The translations under genes and the position numbers were made by a program. This document shows, one piece after another, positions 1 through 7,379 of a stretch of 42,471 nucleotides of DNA. Below the pieces are notes generated by a model, which saw only the letters and a program-made list of their open reading frames with translations, was not told where the DNA came from and searched no databases. This DNA comes from a virus. Each line of letters begins with the position of its first letter. The stretch's first letter is position 1. The DNA is taken from IMG/VR virus record IMGVR_UViG_3300042471_001244, positions 1 through 42,471 of that record; one strand, given 5' to 3'.

Positions 1-176
1 CCAGAGGCGTCCGAGACGCAGTACAGGCCGACCGAGCTGCCAGCGGTGACGCGCACCGACTGCACGAACAACGGCTCCTGGTCGAGCGTGATAGTGGTGC
101 CGGACGACTGAACGACGGCGGCGGAAACCTTGATCATTTCCGTGCCGATGTGCTGCTTGCTGATGGTGATAGCCAT
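1..176 (-). CDS. Partial virion-region protein (3' end missing)
   Basis: The first 58 codons of a gene that runs off the left edge of the window. The ATG at 176 follows a strong GGAGG six bases upstream. The readable part (begins MAITISKQHIGTEM) is rich in Val, Ser and Thr and looks like beta-strand structure. It follows 11 bases after the stop of another beta-rich protein and lies in the head/structural gene run, so a virion component is likely. No family was recognised. Confidence 0.7.
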   Translation of the reverse strand, partial: MAITISKQHIGTEMIKVSAAVVQSSGTTITLDQEPLFVQSVRVTAGSSVGLYCVSDAS

Positions 177-186
177 TGGAGGCCTC

Positions 187-582
187 CTACGAGAGCGCGG
201 CGAGGACGACGCGCACGGTGACGGGTGCAGTGCTGGAGTTGTTGGTGACGAGCAGGCCGCTGGAGTACGAGTTGTTCGTGCGCGATACCACGATGAACGT
301 GCCCGTGGTGCGCAAAACAGAACCCGAGGGCTGGTCCGAGACGCTGACCGACCCGGTGGCCTGGACGAACAGGAACGCGGCGTCCGAGTTGAGCAGGGTC
401 GTGGTGGTGAGCAGCTGCGCGCCGCTCGCCGCCAACGTGAACACCTGCTCCGACACGGACTTCGCGGACAGCGCCTCGTCCACCTGCACGGCAGACTCGG
501 TGCCGCCTGCTACTGGCAGCGTCGGCGCGACCGTGAGCGCCCCGGACAGGCGCACCGTGCTCGGTGTCGAGACGAGGCTCAT
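187..582 (-). CDS. Probable virion protein, beta-rich (131 aa)
   Basis: Unrecognised protein of 131 residues, dominated by Ser, Thr, Val and Ala with alternating hydrophobic residues and no charged helical segment, as in beta-sandwich capsid decoration or neck proteins. The ATG at 582 has AAGGG eight bases upstream and lies 3 bases after the previous stop. Position downstream of the head genes and upstream of a similar beta-rich gene supports a structural role; that role is inferred from context only. Confidence 0.7.
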   Translation of the reverse strand: MSLVSTPSTVRLSGALTVAPTLPVAGGTESAVQVDEALSAKSVSEQVFTLAASGAQLLTTTTLLNSDAAFLFVQATGSVSVSDQPSGSVLRTTGTFIVVSRTNNSYSSGLLVTNNSSTAPVTVRVVLAALS

Positions 583-585
583 GGA

Positions 586-762
586 CTAGCCCTTCACCTT
601 GAACGGCGAGGGTGCGGGGGCCATCGGCATCGAGGCGGCAGCGGTCAGCTCCCCGAGCGACGGGGTGGCTGGCACGTTGGCAACGAACGACCCCTCGGCC
701 TTGGCGACCTCGGCCATGACGTTGCCCTGGGGGGCGGCTTGCGCGATGTGGGTGAGCGACAT
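586..762 (-). CDS. Small protein ending in Pro-Phe motif (58 aa)
   Basis: A 58-residue protein starting MSLTHIAQAAPQGNVMAEVA, with an ATG at 762 preceded by TAGGAG at good spacing. The C-terminal half is Ala/Pro/Met-rich and ends PSPFKVKG. It is the last of four consecutive small proteins that end in a Pro-Phe plus basic/glycine tail (see the three genes upstream), so it probably belongs to the same set of small virion-associated proteins. No homologue was recognised. Confidence 0.65.
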   Translation of the reverse strand: MSLTHIAQAAPQGNVMAEVAKAEGSFVANVPATPSLGELTAAASMPMAPAPSPFKVKG

Positions 763-772
763 GGCGGGACTC

Positions 773-955
773 CTACTTCCCGCCCGCGAGGGCGGCGAAG
801 GGCTTGGGCTGGCCCATCAGCTTCGCGGGCTGCGAGGCAGGGGCAGGGGTGGGCGAGTACGTGCCGTAGTGCGCGTCGTAGTAGCACGCGACCGTGGGGC
901 ACGCCTTGTTTTTCTCGGCTTCCATCACGTACTCGTAGCTGGGGCGGTGGGCCAT
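773..955 (-). CDS. Small protein ending in Pro-Phe motif (60 aa)
   Basis: A 60-residue protein with a TAGGAG Shine-Dalgarno seven bases before the ATG at 955. It has two cysteines (ACPTVACYY) and a Pro-rich tail that ends KPFAALAGGK, very close to the tail KPFAGLKGGR of the gene two places upstream. Longer upstream in-frame starts would overlap the preceding genes and lack a ribosome binding site. Function unknown; location suggests a virion or scaffold-associated protein. Confidence 0.65.
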   Translation of the reverse strand: MAHRPSYEYVMEAEKNKACPTVACYYDAHYGTYSPTPAPASQPAKLMGQPKPFAALAGGK

Positions 956-965
956 TGTGAATCTC

Positions 966-1199
966 CTACCCGCCGCCGAGGCGGAACGGGACAGACTGCG
1001 CCACGGGGGCCTTGGGCGTCGTGCCCAGACCAGCGGCGGGGTCAGCGTAGTGCTGGCCGGGGGAACCCACGGGAGACGACATCGGCACGCCAGCCTTGGC
1101 GTCGTAGTCGGGCGTGGCGAGCATCCCGGAGGCGGTGCCGATGCTCTCGGCCTGCGTGCGCGAGGTACGCAGCGGCGCACCCTTGATTCCTTGGAACAT
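966..1199 (-). CDS. Small glycine/proline-rich protein (77 aa)
   Basis: A 77-residue protein starting at an ATG that overlaps the stop of the upstream gene (TGATG). It is low in complexity, rich in Gly, Ala, Pro and Ser, and ends SVPFRLGGG, a variant of the Pro-Phe C-terminal motif shared with its neighbours. No domain was recognised. Coupled translation with the genes on both sides suggests these products are made together, most likely as minor head components. Confidence 0.65.
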   Translation of the reverse strand: MFQGIKGAPLRTSRTQAESIGTASGMLATPDYDAKAGVPMSSPVGSPGQHYADPAAGLGTTPKAPVAQSVPFRLGGG

Positions 1200-1429
1200 C
1201 AGCGGCCTCCTTTCAGACCAGCGAACGGCTTGCCGCCAGCCGGGATCGGGCGCGGGCGGGGGAAAACATCGGGGGTGAGATTCCCCTTGGCGGCGTCCTG
1301 CGCGGCGGTCGGTTTCGCGCTCGACAGCTCTGGCAGCGCGGCGTCACGTCCGACGACACCCTGGGGCATACGCCCCAGCTTCATGTCGCGGAATGCGGCG
1401 ACTTCCTGTTCCAGCGTGTAGTCGGCCAT
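1199..1429 (-). CDS. Small protein ending GKPFAGLKGGR (76 aa)
   Basis: A 76-residue protein. The N-terminal part (MADYTLEQEVAAFRDMKLGR) is likely helical and the rest is an extended Pro/Ala-rich segment with the tail KPFAGLKGGR. The ATG at 1429 overlaps the preceding stop as TAATG. The helical head plus flexible tail with a conserved tip suggests a linker or docking function within the particle. That is inference; no family was recognised. Confidence 0.65.
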   Translation of the reverse strand: MADYTLEQEVAAFRDMKLGRMPQGVVGRDAALPELSSAKPTAAQDAAKGNLTPDVFPRPRPIPAGGKPFAGLKGGR

Positions 1430-1806
1430 TATTCCTCCTCGCCCTCATCCTCGTCGGACTCCTCGGCCTCGTAGGATTCATAATCGCAGCGACCACCCAT
1501 CAGCTTGTAGAGCGCGAGGGCGACCGCATACGGCTCGTCGAATCCCTTGCCCTTGCCCTCGGGGTCCACGGCGGCGACCGCGCGCTCAAACAGCGGCACG
1601 TCGAGAACGGCCTCGGGGGCCTCGTCCTCGTCGGGGTCGAATCCGCGCAACATCGAGGCGATTTCGTCGGATTCCTCGGCCATTTCCACGGCCTTCCGCA
1701 TCATCTCTTGCATCGCGGAGGCGGCGGCGGGCTTGGCCTCGGCCTTCGCGGTCGGCGGGGGCGGGGAAGCCATACCAGCAAATGCCCTGAGCTTCGACAC
1801 GTCCAT
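1429..1806 (-). CDS. Acidic-tailed protein in head region (125 aa)
   Basis: A 125-residue protein with a Pro/Ala-rich N-terminus (LRAFAGMASPPPP), a helical middle (AMQEMMRKAVEMAEE) and a strongly acidic C-terminus ending DEDEGEEE. It starts 5 bases downstream of the MuF-like head protein stop. A small, helical, highly acidic product next to head morphogenesis genes would fit a scaffold or scaffold-like assembly protein, but there is no family match and this is only a positional suggestion. Confidence 0.7.
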   Translation of the reverse strand: MDVSKLRAFAGMASPPPPTAKAEAKPAAASAMQEMMRKAVEMAEESDEIASMLRGFDPDEDEAPEAVLDVPLFERAVAAVDPEGKGKGFDEPYAVALALYKLMGGRCDYESYEAEESDEDEGEEE

Positions 1807-1810
1807 CGGG

Positions 1811-2866
1811 TCACTCCGTCAGCAGGCGACTCGCTGCGCCCGCACTGGTAATCGGTACACGTTCGCCGCCCCTTACAACGTACCCGGGACGGCCCCATGA
1901 CGCGCGCCACGCCACAACACGGCTGCGGTCGTTGGGGCGGTTCGGGGGCTGCGAATACCTGCGGCCCCAGAGTTTGGACGACACGCGGTTGTCGCGGGGC
2001 ATCTCCCACCCGCCCATCGGGGCCTCGCCCCCGAGCGTGGTGTCAATCTGCCGGGCGTCGGGGAGCAGGCGTCCAGCGTCGAGGCCCACGGGGCGGGCGA
2101 CCTGCCCGTGCAGCACCAGGGAGTCGGGAGCCACCCGGTTGTCGAGAGGGCGACCCGTTGCGTCGTCTACGCGCTCGGTCCAGCGGCCCCCCATGTCGGG
2201 CAGCAGGTCGCGGGATGCCTCGATTCCCCGCATATGCGCTGCGTTGTACGCGAACGACATCTCCGTCCGCACGATGCGCTCGGCCCTCCAGAACTGAGCC
2301 TCCGTCTCCTCGCGCACCGCACGGATCGCGTCGTTCGGCGTCCCCCCCGTGGCGAGGGTCGCAGCGAGACGCTGCTCGACAGCCTCGACCACCGCGCCCC
2401 CGTACCGCTGGAACGACGCCCGGTGGACGCGCAGCAGGGACGACCTATCCGCGTCGATGATGCCCGCGAACTGCGCCGTCTCCTCGATAGGCAGCACCAC
2501 CGTCGCCCCGTTGAACTCGCGTTCCTGCGTGGCGACCTCGCGGATCAGATTCCGCAGGGACGCGATTTGCGCCTCCCGCGACTGCTCCCCGAGCAGGTTC
2601 GACGCACGCGGGACAAACGCGAGCTGTGCCGCGCGCACCTGGGCAATCAGCCCCCGGGCCTGCACCGCAGAGAATCGGTCGCCTTTTCCCTCGCGCACCA
2701 AGGCGTCGAGTTTGCGCTCCAGCTCGACAGCCACCTGATCGTACAGGCGGCGCACGGCGTCCACGCTGCGCCCCTCGATCAGACGCTGCGCGGCGCGCTC
2801 GTGAATCTCCAGCACCTCGCGGACCCGGCGCTCTGCCGCGGCGTCCGCCGCCCGCACGATTGCCAT
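1811..2866 (-). CDS. MuF-like phage head morphogenesis protein (351 aa)
   Basis: Minor head protein of the Mu gpF / SPP1 gp7 type, which sits at the portal vertex and assists procapsid assembly. The N-terminal two thirds are alpha-helical with many Arg and Glu residues. The MuF core is visible around residues 190-225 as RAERIVRTEMSFAYNAAHM, which matches the family's R-x-E-T/M...N-A-A pattern. Start at 2866 overlaps the HNH gene stop (TGATG). It lies downstream of portal in the usual order portal, small genes, MuF. The C-terminal region (after about 250) is Arg/Pro-rich and unassigned. Confidence 0.85.
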   Translation of the reverse strand: MAIVRAADAAAERRVREVLEIHERAAQRLIEGRSVDAVRRLYDQVAVELERKLDALVREGKGDRFSAVQARGLIAQVRAAQLAFVPRASNLLGEQSREAQIASLRNLIREVATQEREFNGATVVLPIEETAQFAGIIDADRSSLLRVHRASFQRYGGAVVEAVEQRLAATLATGGTPNDAIRAVREETEAQFWRAERIVRTEMSFAYNAAHMRGIEASRDLLPDMGGRWTERVDDATGRPLDNRVAPDSLVLHGQVARPVGLDAGRLLPDARQIDTTLGGEAPMGGWEMPRDNRVSSKLWGRRYSQPPNRPNDRSRVVAWRASWGRPGYVVRGGERVPITSAGAASRLLTE

Positions 2867-3264
2867 CAGTACCCCGCAGCGGCGGCAGGCCCGCCCGTGG
2901 CGCGGTCCTCCGCGTGAATCTCATCGTGGCACTGGGCGCAGACGGTCACGAGGTTGGTTAGCGTGTTGGCCCTGCCCTGCGAGGCCAGCCACCGCGAGGC
3001 GGGGTGCCGCAGGTCGCCCTTGTGGTGCACGTCGAGCGGGTGGTCGGTGCGCCCGCAGCGGTGGCAGCGATACTCGTCGCGCCGCAGCACCCCGAGCACC
3101 AGCGAGGGCGGCAGACCCCCGACGCCGTTCGTCTTGAGCGTTGCCCCACGCGCCGCAGCCTCCGCACGCAGCACGTCGAGCGCGCGGGCCTCCTGCGGGG
3201 ACAGGCTCGGTCCCGCAGGGCGTTCGCGCGTGGTGGCGTACCGCAGCAGCGTCGGGGTTGGCAT
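2866..3264 (-). CDS. HNH endonuclease (132 aa)
   Basis: HNH-family nuclease. The second half shows two CxxC zinc knuckles (CHRCG near residue 88 and CAQCH near 112), the catalytic LDVHHKGD segment, and NLVTVCAQCHDEIH, which together form a complete HNH/beta-beta-alpha-metal fold. The N-terminal 70 residues (LRAEAAARGATLKTNG) resemble a DNA-recognition segment. HNH proteins encoded beside terminase/portal genes often stimulate DNA packaging; here it sits between MuF and a run of small virion genes, so either a packaging role or a free-standing homing nuclease is possible. Confidence 0.9.
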   Translation of the reverse strand: MPTPTLLRYATTRERPAGPSLSPQEARALDVLRAEAAARGATLKTNGVGGLPPSLVLGVLRRDEYRCHRCGRTDHPLDVHHKGDLRHPASRWLASQGRANTLTNLVTVCAQCHDEIHAEDRATGGPAAAAGY

Positions 3265-3268
3265 CGAC

Positions 3269-3451
3269 CTAGCCCTTCGCCTTGGCGCGGCGCAGCTTGA
3301 CCACGCCGGGGACTTTGACGCGCTCGGGGAGGGACTTCATCGCCCGCTTGCTCGTCTCCGCGACGAACTTCTCAGCGGTTCCCGCAGGGATTTCCCCACG
3401 CTTCTGGGCTGCGAACAGATAACGCAGCTGGGCCAGACTCTTTACAGGCAT
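3269..3451 (-). CDS. Small basic protein, VKLRRAK tail (60 aa)
   Basis: A 60-residue basic protein starting MPVKSLAQLRYLFAAQKRG and ending VVKLRRAKAKG. The SLAQxRxxxAAxxRGEI pattern is frequent in tiny phage proteins encoded between portal and capsid genes. Its C-terminal decapeptide is nearly the same as the tail of the 88-residue protein two genes upstream (LVKLRRAKGGK). Likely virion-associated and possibly DNA-binding; function not established. Confidence 0.7.
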   Translation of the reverse strand: MPVKSLAQLRYLFAAQKRGEIPAGTAEKFVAETSKRAMKSLPERVKVPGVVKLRRAKAKG

Positions 3452-3454
3452 CGG

Positions 3455-3763
3455 TCAGTCCCCCCCGGGGGTGGCGTCGGTGTCGTCCTCGTGGGAGCAC
3501 CCGCCGAGATTCAGCTGCTCGATCACCTCAGCTTTGAGCAGTTCCAGCGCGCCGATTCGCTGCGTGGCGGGGAGGGTGTCTGTCCAGTAGCTAGACAGCC
3601 GCCCCCTGCGGTCCCACGCCACCACCATGCAGTCACGGTACTCTCCGCGGCGGGCCTGCCCGAGCGCGTTCCGCAGCAAGCTGGTGCAGGCGAACTTCTG
3701 CGAACCACCGTCCAAGTCCTCGGTAGACCAGAACTGCGTGTCGATTTCGGCCTCGGCGCTCAC
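3455..3763 (-). CDS. Hypothetical protein (102 aa)
   Basis: A 102-residue protein translated from a GTG at 3763 that overlaps the upstream stop (GTGA), with GGGGAA upstream. The predicted fold is mixed: a beta-hairpin region (CMVVAWDRRGRLSSYWTD) followed by a helix (RIGALELLKAEVIEQLNL) and a short acidic tail. The sequence VVAWDxxGxxxxYWTD resembles small phage proteins with a single folded domain of unknown function. No confident assignment. Confidence 0.65.
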   Translation of the reverse strand: MSAEAEIDTQFWSTEDLDGGSQKFACTSLLRNALGQARRGEYRDCMVVAWDRRGRLSSYWTDTLPATQRIGALELLKAEVIEQLNLGGCSHEDDTDATPGGD

Positions 3764-4077
3764 GCTTTCCCCGCTTTCCGCAGGCGATTCATAATCCCCT
3801 GCGCCCAGTTGATCCCCGCGCGCCCGCCCCACAGTTTGATTGCGATTGCGCGCGCGCTCGGCCCACCGTCCGTCGGGGAGGACTCGGGCTGGTCGAGGTG
3901 ACGGGCGAACGCAGACATTCTGGCGACCGTCGAGCGGGAGACGTTGCGACCACCCGATAGGTCACGCGCGCGGGCTACGCCGACAGGCGTCCCGCCGCGA
4001 CCGAACTTGCGGCGCAACTCCAGACCGTGCGCGGCGGCGCGGGCTGCGGATTCGGGCGGCTTGAACGAGTCTGCCAT
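3760..4077 (-). CDS. Small phage protein with GGRNVSRSTVARM motif (105 aa)
   Basis: A 105-residue protein whose ATG at 4077 overlaps the preceding stop (TGATG). The N-terminus is helical (AARAAAHGLELRRKFGRGG), followed by DLSGGRNVSRSTVARMSAF and a C-terminal WGGRAGINWAQGIM segment. Similar sequences occur in tailed phages near portal or prohead protease genes. I infer a virion morphogenesis role from this and the location, without a defined activity. Confidence 0.7.
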   Translation of the reverse strand: MADSFKPPESAARAAAHGLELRRKFGRGGTPVGVARARDLSGGRNVSRSTVARMSAFARHLDQPESSPTDGGPSARAIAIKLWGGRAGINWAQGIMNRLRKAGKA

Positions 4078-4343
4078 CACTTCCCTCCCTTGGCGCGGCG
4101 CAGTTTGACCAGCGTGGAGACGGGGGTCGGCTTGGACAGCGGCTCCCCCGACAGGGCCGTGCGCTTGCGGCGGATCGCGCTCTGTATCTGCTTGGCGGTC
4201 ATCCGGGCAGCACGCGAGGCAGGGACACATTTCGGATAGGCGCGGCGCTCGGCCTCCGAACGTCCGCACGGCTCAAACCCGCCGCCCTCCTTGGGCCGGG
4301 ACAGGTCCACCCACCGCTCGCCAAACCATTTGCCGAGGCCCAT
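4077..4343 (-). CDS. Small virion-region protein, WFGERWVDLSRP motif (88 aa)
   Basis: An 88-residue protein starting MGLGKWFGERWVDLSRP with two conserved cysteines (EPCGRS and PKCVP) and an MTAKQIQSAIRRKR helix; the tail is LVKLRRAKGGK. The pattern KWFGExWVDxSRPKxGGGxxPCGR...YPKCxP is one I associate with small proteins found next to portal genes in diverse phages. The two cysteines could bind a metal or form a disulphide. Function unknown. Confidence 0.75.
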   Translation of the reverse strand: MGLGKWFGERWVDLSRPKEGGGFEPCGRSEAERRAYPKCVPASRAARMTAKQIQSAIRRKRTALSGEPLSKPTPVSTLVKLRRAKGGK

Positions 4344-4511
4344 CTAGGATTCCCCCGCTTTGGGCGAGCGGAACTTCCCGCCCCGCAGCTTGTAGAGGCG
4401 CACGAGCTGTCCCGACGCATACGCCGAAGGCCAAGTCGTGTACGACGACTTGACCTGGGCCTTGATCCGCTTCCACAACTTGGGATTCGTCGGGATGCCC
4501 TCGCGCGACAC
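4344..4511 (-). CDS. DUF5872-like small basic protein (55 aa)
   Basis: A 55-residue protein read from a GTG at 4511 with GGGGAGG six bases upstream. The sequence (PKLWKRIKAQVKSSYTTWPS, then YASGQLVRLYKLRGGKF) fits the small phage domain often called DUF5872, in which a helix is followed by a tyrosine-rich YKxxGG ending. Starts upstream of 4511 would run into the preceding gene. It lies directly between two other small probable virion proteins. Confidence 0.65.
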   Translation of the reverse strand: MSREGIPTNPKLWKRIKAQVKSSYTTWPSAYASGQLVRLYKLRGGKFRSPKAGES

Positions 4512-4513
4512 GA

Positions 4514-4885
4514 CTACCTCCCCGACGAGCCAGATTGCAGGGTTTCCTTGGGGCCGCGGTCGAACTCCACCAGCACCCAATCGGGCAGCTTGGCGGCAGC
4601 GCGCTCGGCCTCCCGCGAGCAGGATTTGCACGCGAGGCTGTCACCGAGGCGCACGATTGGACCGTAGGTGGTGGGCTGCGTGGGTAGCGTCCCCTCGTTA
4701 TCGAGCAGGATTGCCGCGAGCACGCGCGGGTCAGCCCGTTTGCGAAACTCCTCCTCGGTGCAGAGGCTGATAATCCGCAGGGACGGGGCACGCCCGCACT
4801 GGCAGCGCCGACCACCCCAAGCGTATTTGCGGTGGGCTTCCAGCGGGGTCATCTTGCCGCCCATAAACTGCTTGAACTGACTCAT
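4514..4885 (-). CDS. Zinc-ribbon protein of unknown function (123 aa)
   Basis: A 123-residue protein with two cysteine pairs, CQCG near residue 28 and CKSC near residue 86, plus a single Cys at about 42, which suggests a split zinc-binding domain. The middle segment (EEEFRKRADPRVLAAILLD) is helical. The ATG at 4885 is 3 bases after the HAD-like gene stop. Zinc-ribbon proteins of this size between portal and head genes are usually uncharacterised; no catalytic motif is visible. Confidence 0.75.
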   Translation of the reverse strand: MSQFKQFMGGKMTPLEAHRKYAWGGRRCQCGRAPSLRIISLCTEEEFRKRADPRVLAAILLDNEGTLPTQPTTYGPIVRLGDSLACKSCSREAERAAAKLPDWVLVEFDRGPKETLQSGSSGR

Positions 4886-4888
4886 TTG

Positions 4889-5326
4889 TCACACTCCGTA
4901 TTGGCGCGCCATGTCGCCCCACAGGTTTCCGTCGTGCCCGTGTCCGTATCGCAGGGCGCGGTCGTCCAGGTACACGTCCGCGATGGGCTTGCCCTGCTCG
5001 CCGTCGTCCACCACGTCCACGAGGCCGCGCAGCTCGCGGTCGCAGAACGTAAGCATCTGATCGAACCGCGCTTGGTGGAGCGGGCGCGCAGTCAGCCACG
5101 CAGCGTCGTTGACCTGCCGCAGCCCGAGGCGCACCAGCGGGTCGAGCTGCGGGGACACCCGTAGGGCGCGATTCGCGCGCGCCGAGTAGACGATGACGAC
5201 GTGCCCTGCCCGCTTGATCGACTGCAACGCCTCGCGCGCCCCGGGGACGAGGCGCAGCGGGGTCGTCACGTCAGAGAACGCGACAGGCTCGACCAGCGTG
5301 CCGTCAAAATCGATGGCGAGAATCAC
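4889..5326 (-). CDS. HAD-superfamily hydrolase (145 aa)
   Basis: Small HAD-type phosphatase. The N-terminus MILAIDFDGTLVEP is HAD motif I (DxDGT with nucleophile Asp6 and acid/base Asp8). Motif II is likely VIVYSAR (Ser48) and motif IV is the late VYLDDRAL. There is no large cap domain, so the substrate may be a nucleotide or a macromolecule such as a nucleic acid end. Translation begins at a GTG that overlaps the portal stop (GTGA), linking its expression to portal. Its placement among structural genes is unexplained. Confidence 0.85.
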   Translation of the reverse strand: MILAIDFDGTLVEPVAFSDVTTPLRLVPGAREALQSIKRAGHVVIVYSARANRALRVSPQLDPLVRLGLRQVNDAAWLTARPLHQARFDQMLTFCDRELRGLVDVVDDGEQGKPIADVYLDDRALRYGHGHDGNLWGDMARQYGV

Positions 5327-7182
5327 TCGTCAGTCCCCGGCTTCGCCACCAGCGCGCGGGCCTCGTCCTCCCCGATACCGGGGAACGACAGCGTGATTGT
5401 CCGCACCGCGACCTCGGGGTCGAGCTCCCCGCGCGCCGTCTGTTGCACAATATCCAGCAACGCCGTGATCTGCGCCCCGTTCAGCGGTGCGCTCGGGGCG
5501 ACCACAGGGGGCAGCGGTTCCGTGCCGCCCAACGACTCCCCGGGGGCGAGGCCCGACGCCGCAGAGTCCAGCGCGAGCGTGCGCGCCGTCTCGGCACCGC
5601 GCACCCGGTCGAGCAGTCCCTTGGAGTCCTCCTCGGCAAAATACGGGGCGACCAGCGCGACCGCAGCGGTGTCGTCCACGATTTTGCCCGACAGGGCCAT
5701 GACCGCAGTCTCGACCGCGAGTTTGGCCTCCTCCAGCGTCGGTTCGGTGTACCGGGGCCACGCCACGCGCAGGATTTCCCCGGTTCCCGGCTCGCGGCGG
5801 CGCTTCTCGATCACCCGACCCGCAGCGTCTCGGATCAGCTTGGGGGCGAGCAGCACCTCGCCGCGCACCACGCCGCCGTCCTCGGTGGGGCGGGCCTCGG
5901 AAACCAAGCGCGCCGCGCGCAACATTTTGTGCAGCAGCGGCTTGATTCCGCGCTCGGTGTACTGCTCGCGCAACATATCGGCCCTAGCGAACATCGCAGC
6001 GTGGGCGCGCTCGATCTCGGTGGCGGTGCGGGCAGCGGTCCCCGTCCCGTCCTCCAGCACGCAGCTCGTCACCTCCAGCACGCGGCGACGGTACAGGTCG
6101 GCCAGCTCGCTCGCAGACTTGGCTCCCACGCCCTCCAACTCCAGGTATTCCGCACGTCCATCGCTCGGGAGTTTGATTGGCGCGCGAGAGCCCTTCGCCA
6201 AATCGGGCGGGAGGTCGGCGTTCGTAGAAATCACCAGCGTCGGGTCGGCGTTCGCAATCGTGCCCGTCTGCGCCTGCGCCAAGAGCATGTCGATAGCGTG
6301 AATCATCTCAAACGCGCCGTGGCAATCCGGGTCACCGTCGATATCGTCCAACACTGGGGTGTTTTGCACCCAGACCGCGGGGCACTCCCCGAGGCCGTGC
6401 TGCACCTCGGACTCGACCTCCCACACCGGGAGGCCCTGCTCGACGGGGATCGAGCGGAACACCACGTCACGCTGCGCGTCGATCAGACGGCGGTACCAGA
6501 ACGGCACCTCGCGCACGAGGCCCGATTCGTGGTCCAACACCTCGCGCGGGTACTGATACAGGATTTCCAGCCGGGACAGCTCCCAGGTGTGGCGGTCGCG
6601 GAACGTCGGAATACACCAGCGGGGGTCGTGGACCTCCAGCACGGGTTTCCCGTTCACGAACTGGAATCCAACACAGGCAGTCCCCTGCGCGCCGCCCATC
6701 ATCCGGGCCTGCATCCACGCAGCCCAGAACCGCGACCCCTCAATCAACGCGCCGACGAAATCGTCGGTCTGTTCGTCGTCCTCGACATGCACGCGGGGGT
6801 GCCGCTGGTCGCTGAACAACAGCGAGGTGAATCGGTCCACAATCACGCGCCCGAGCGCGTAGGGGGCCGAGGGGCGGCGATACCGCAGGGGCAGCAGCGC
6901 CCCCGCGTCGTAGAAGCCCGGGGGGATAAACGCCCCCGAGCGAACCGCCTCAGATTCAATCTGGCTGATTGCCTGCCCTCCGTCCCAATCCACGCGGCAG
7001 GAGGAATACCCCTCGCAGCGGTAGACCGCCCACGCTGCGTTGAGCCGCTGCTGCCGAGGGGACAACCCTTTGAGTCGGATTTCGGACAGGACCGCAGGCT
7101 GGTCGTGGACTGCCCCACCACCAGCGATTTTGCCGAATATCTTTTGGAACACGCTGAAATCCACCACGGTCCCGCTTGACAT
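5323..7182 (-). CDS. Portal protein (619 aa)
   Basis: Portal of the dodecameric ring through which DNA enters the capsid. Recognition rests on size, position and family-like segments: an N-terminal RVIVDRFTSLLF region, the mid-protein ADPTLVISTNADLPPDL stretch, SDGRAEYLELEG, and a helical region with TATEIERAHAAMF and MLREQYTERGIKPLLHKML, typical of SPP1/phi29-like portal stems. The C-terminus has a Pro-rich linker followed by a small helical domain. Start at 7182 overlaps the previous stop (TGATG). The terminase lies further upstream, as expected. Confidence 0.8.
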   Translation of the reverse strand: MSSGTVVDFSVFQKIFGKIAGGGAVHDQPAVLSEIRLKGLSPRQQRLNAAWAVYRCEGYSSCRVDWDGGQAISQIESEAVRSGAFIPPGFYDAGALLPLRYRRPSAPYALGRVIVDRFTSLLFSDQRHPRVHVEDDEQTDDFVGALIEGSRFWAAWMQARMMGGAQGTACVGFQFVNGKPVLEVHDPRWCIPTFRDRHTWELSRLEILYQYPREVLDHESGLVREVPFWYRRLIDAQRDVVFRSIPVEQGLPVWEVESEVQHGLGECPAVWVQNTPVLDDIDGDPDCHGAFEMIHAIDMLLAQAQTGTIANADPTLVISTNADLPPDLAKGSRAPIKLPSDGRAEYLELEGVGAKSASELADLYRRRVLEVTSCVLEDGTGTAARTATEIERAHAAMFARADMLREQYTERGIKPLLHKMLRAARLVSEARPTEDGGVVRGEVLLAPKLIRDAAGRVIEKRRREPGTGEILRVAWPRYTEPTLEEAKLAVETAVMALSGKIVDDTAAVALVAPYFAEEDSKGLLDRVRGAETARTLALDSAASGLAPGESLGGTEPLPPVVAPSAPLNGAQITALLDIVQQTARGELDPEVAVRTITLSFPGIGEDEARALVAKPGTDE

Positions 7183-7379
7183 CACATATCCCCCAGGCGG
7201 CGCAGCAGTTTCCAGTGTCGGCGCACCGCACGCACAGCCGCTGTCTCTAGTCGCCAATCACCGGGGAGAGTGTCGTACCACCGAGGGCCGCGCTGCTCTG
7301 CCGCGCAGGCCCGCACCCCGATTTTGATGGCTTCGTTGTAGTGGTGTTTCGCCCTGCGGCGGCGCATCGCCCGAGTCAT
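7182..7379 (-). CDS. Small very basic protein (65 aa)
   Basis: A 65-residue, Arg-rich protein (MTRAMRRRRAKHHYNEAIKI) with a short WYDTLPGDW segment. The tryptophan-bearing motif YDTLPGDW is close to the CDTLPGD sequence in the Dam-like methylase at 10748-11521, but the similarity is too short to interpret. The ATG at 7379 overlaps the stop of a 29-codon membrane peptide by ATGA. Possibly DNA-binding; function unknown. Confidence 0.65.
   Translation of the reverse strand: MTRAMRRRRAKHHYNEAIKIGVRACAAEQRGPRWYDTLPGDWRLETAAVRAVRRHWKLLRRLGDM

Noticed and set aside
5443-7179. A 578-codon open frame on the plus strand.
   Set aside because: It is the antisense of the portal gene. It is Arg/His/Gly-rich with no recognisable domain and no ribosome site, as expected from high-GC third positions of the true minus-strand gene.
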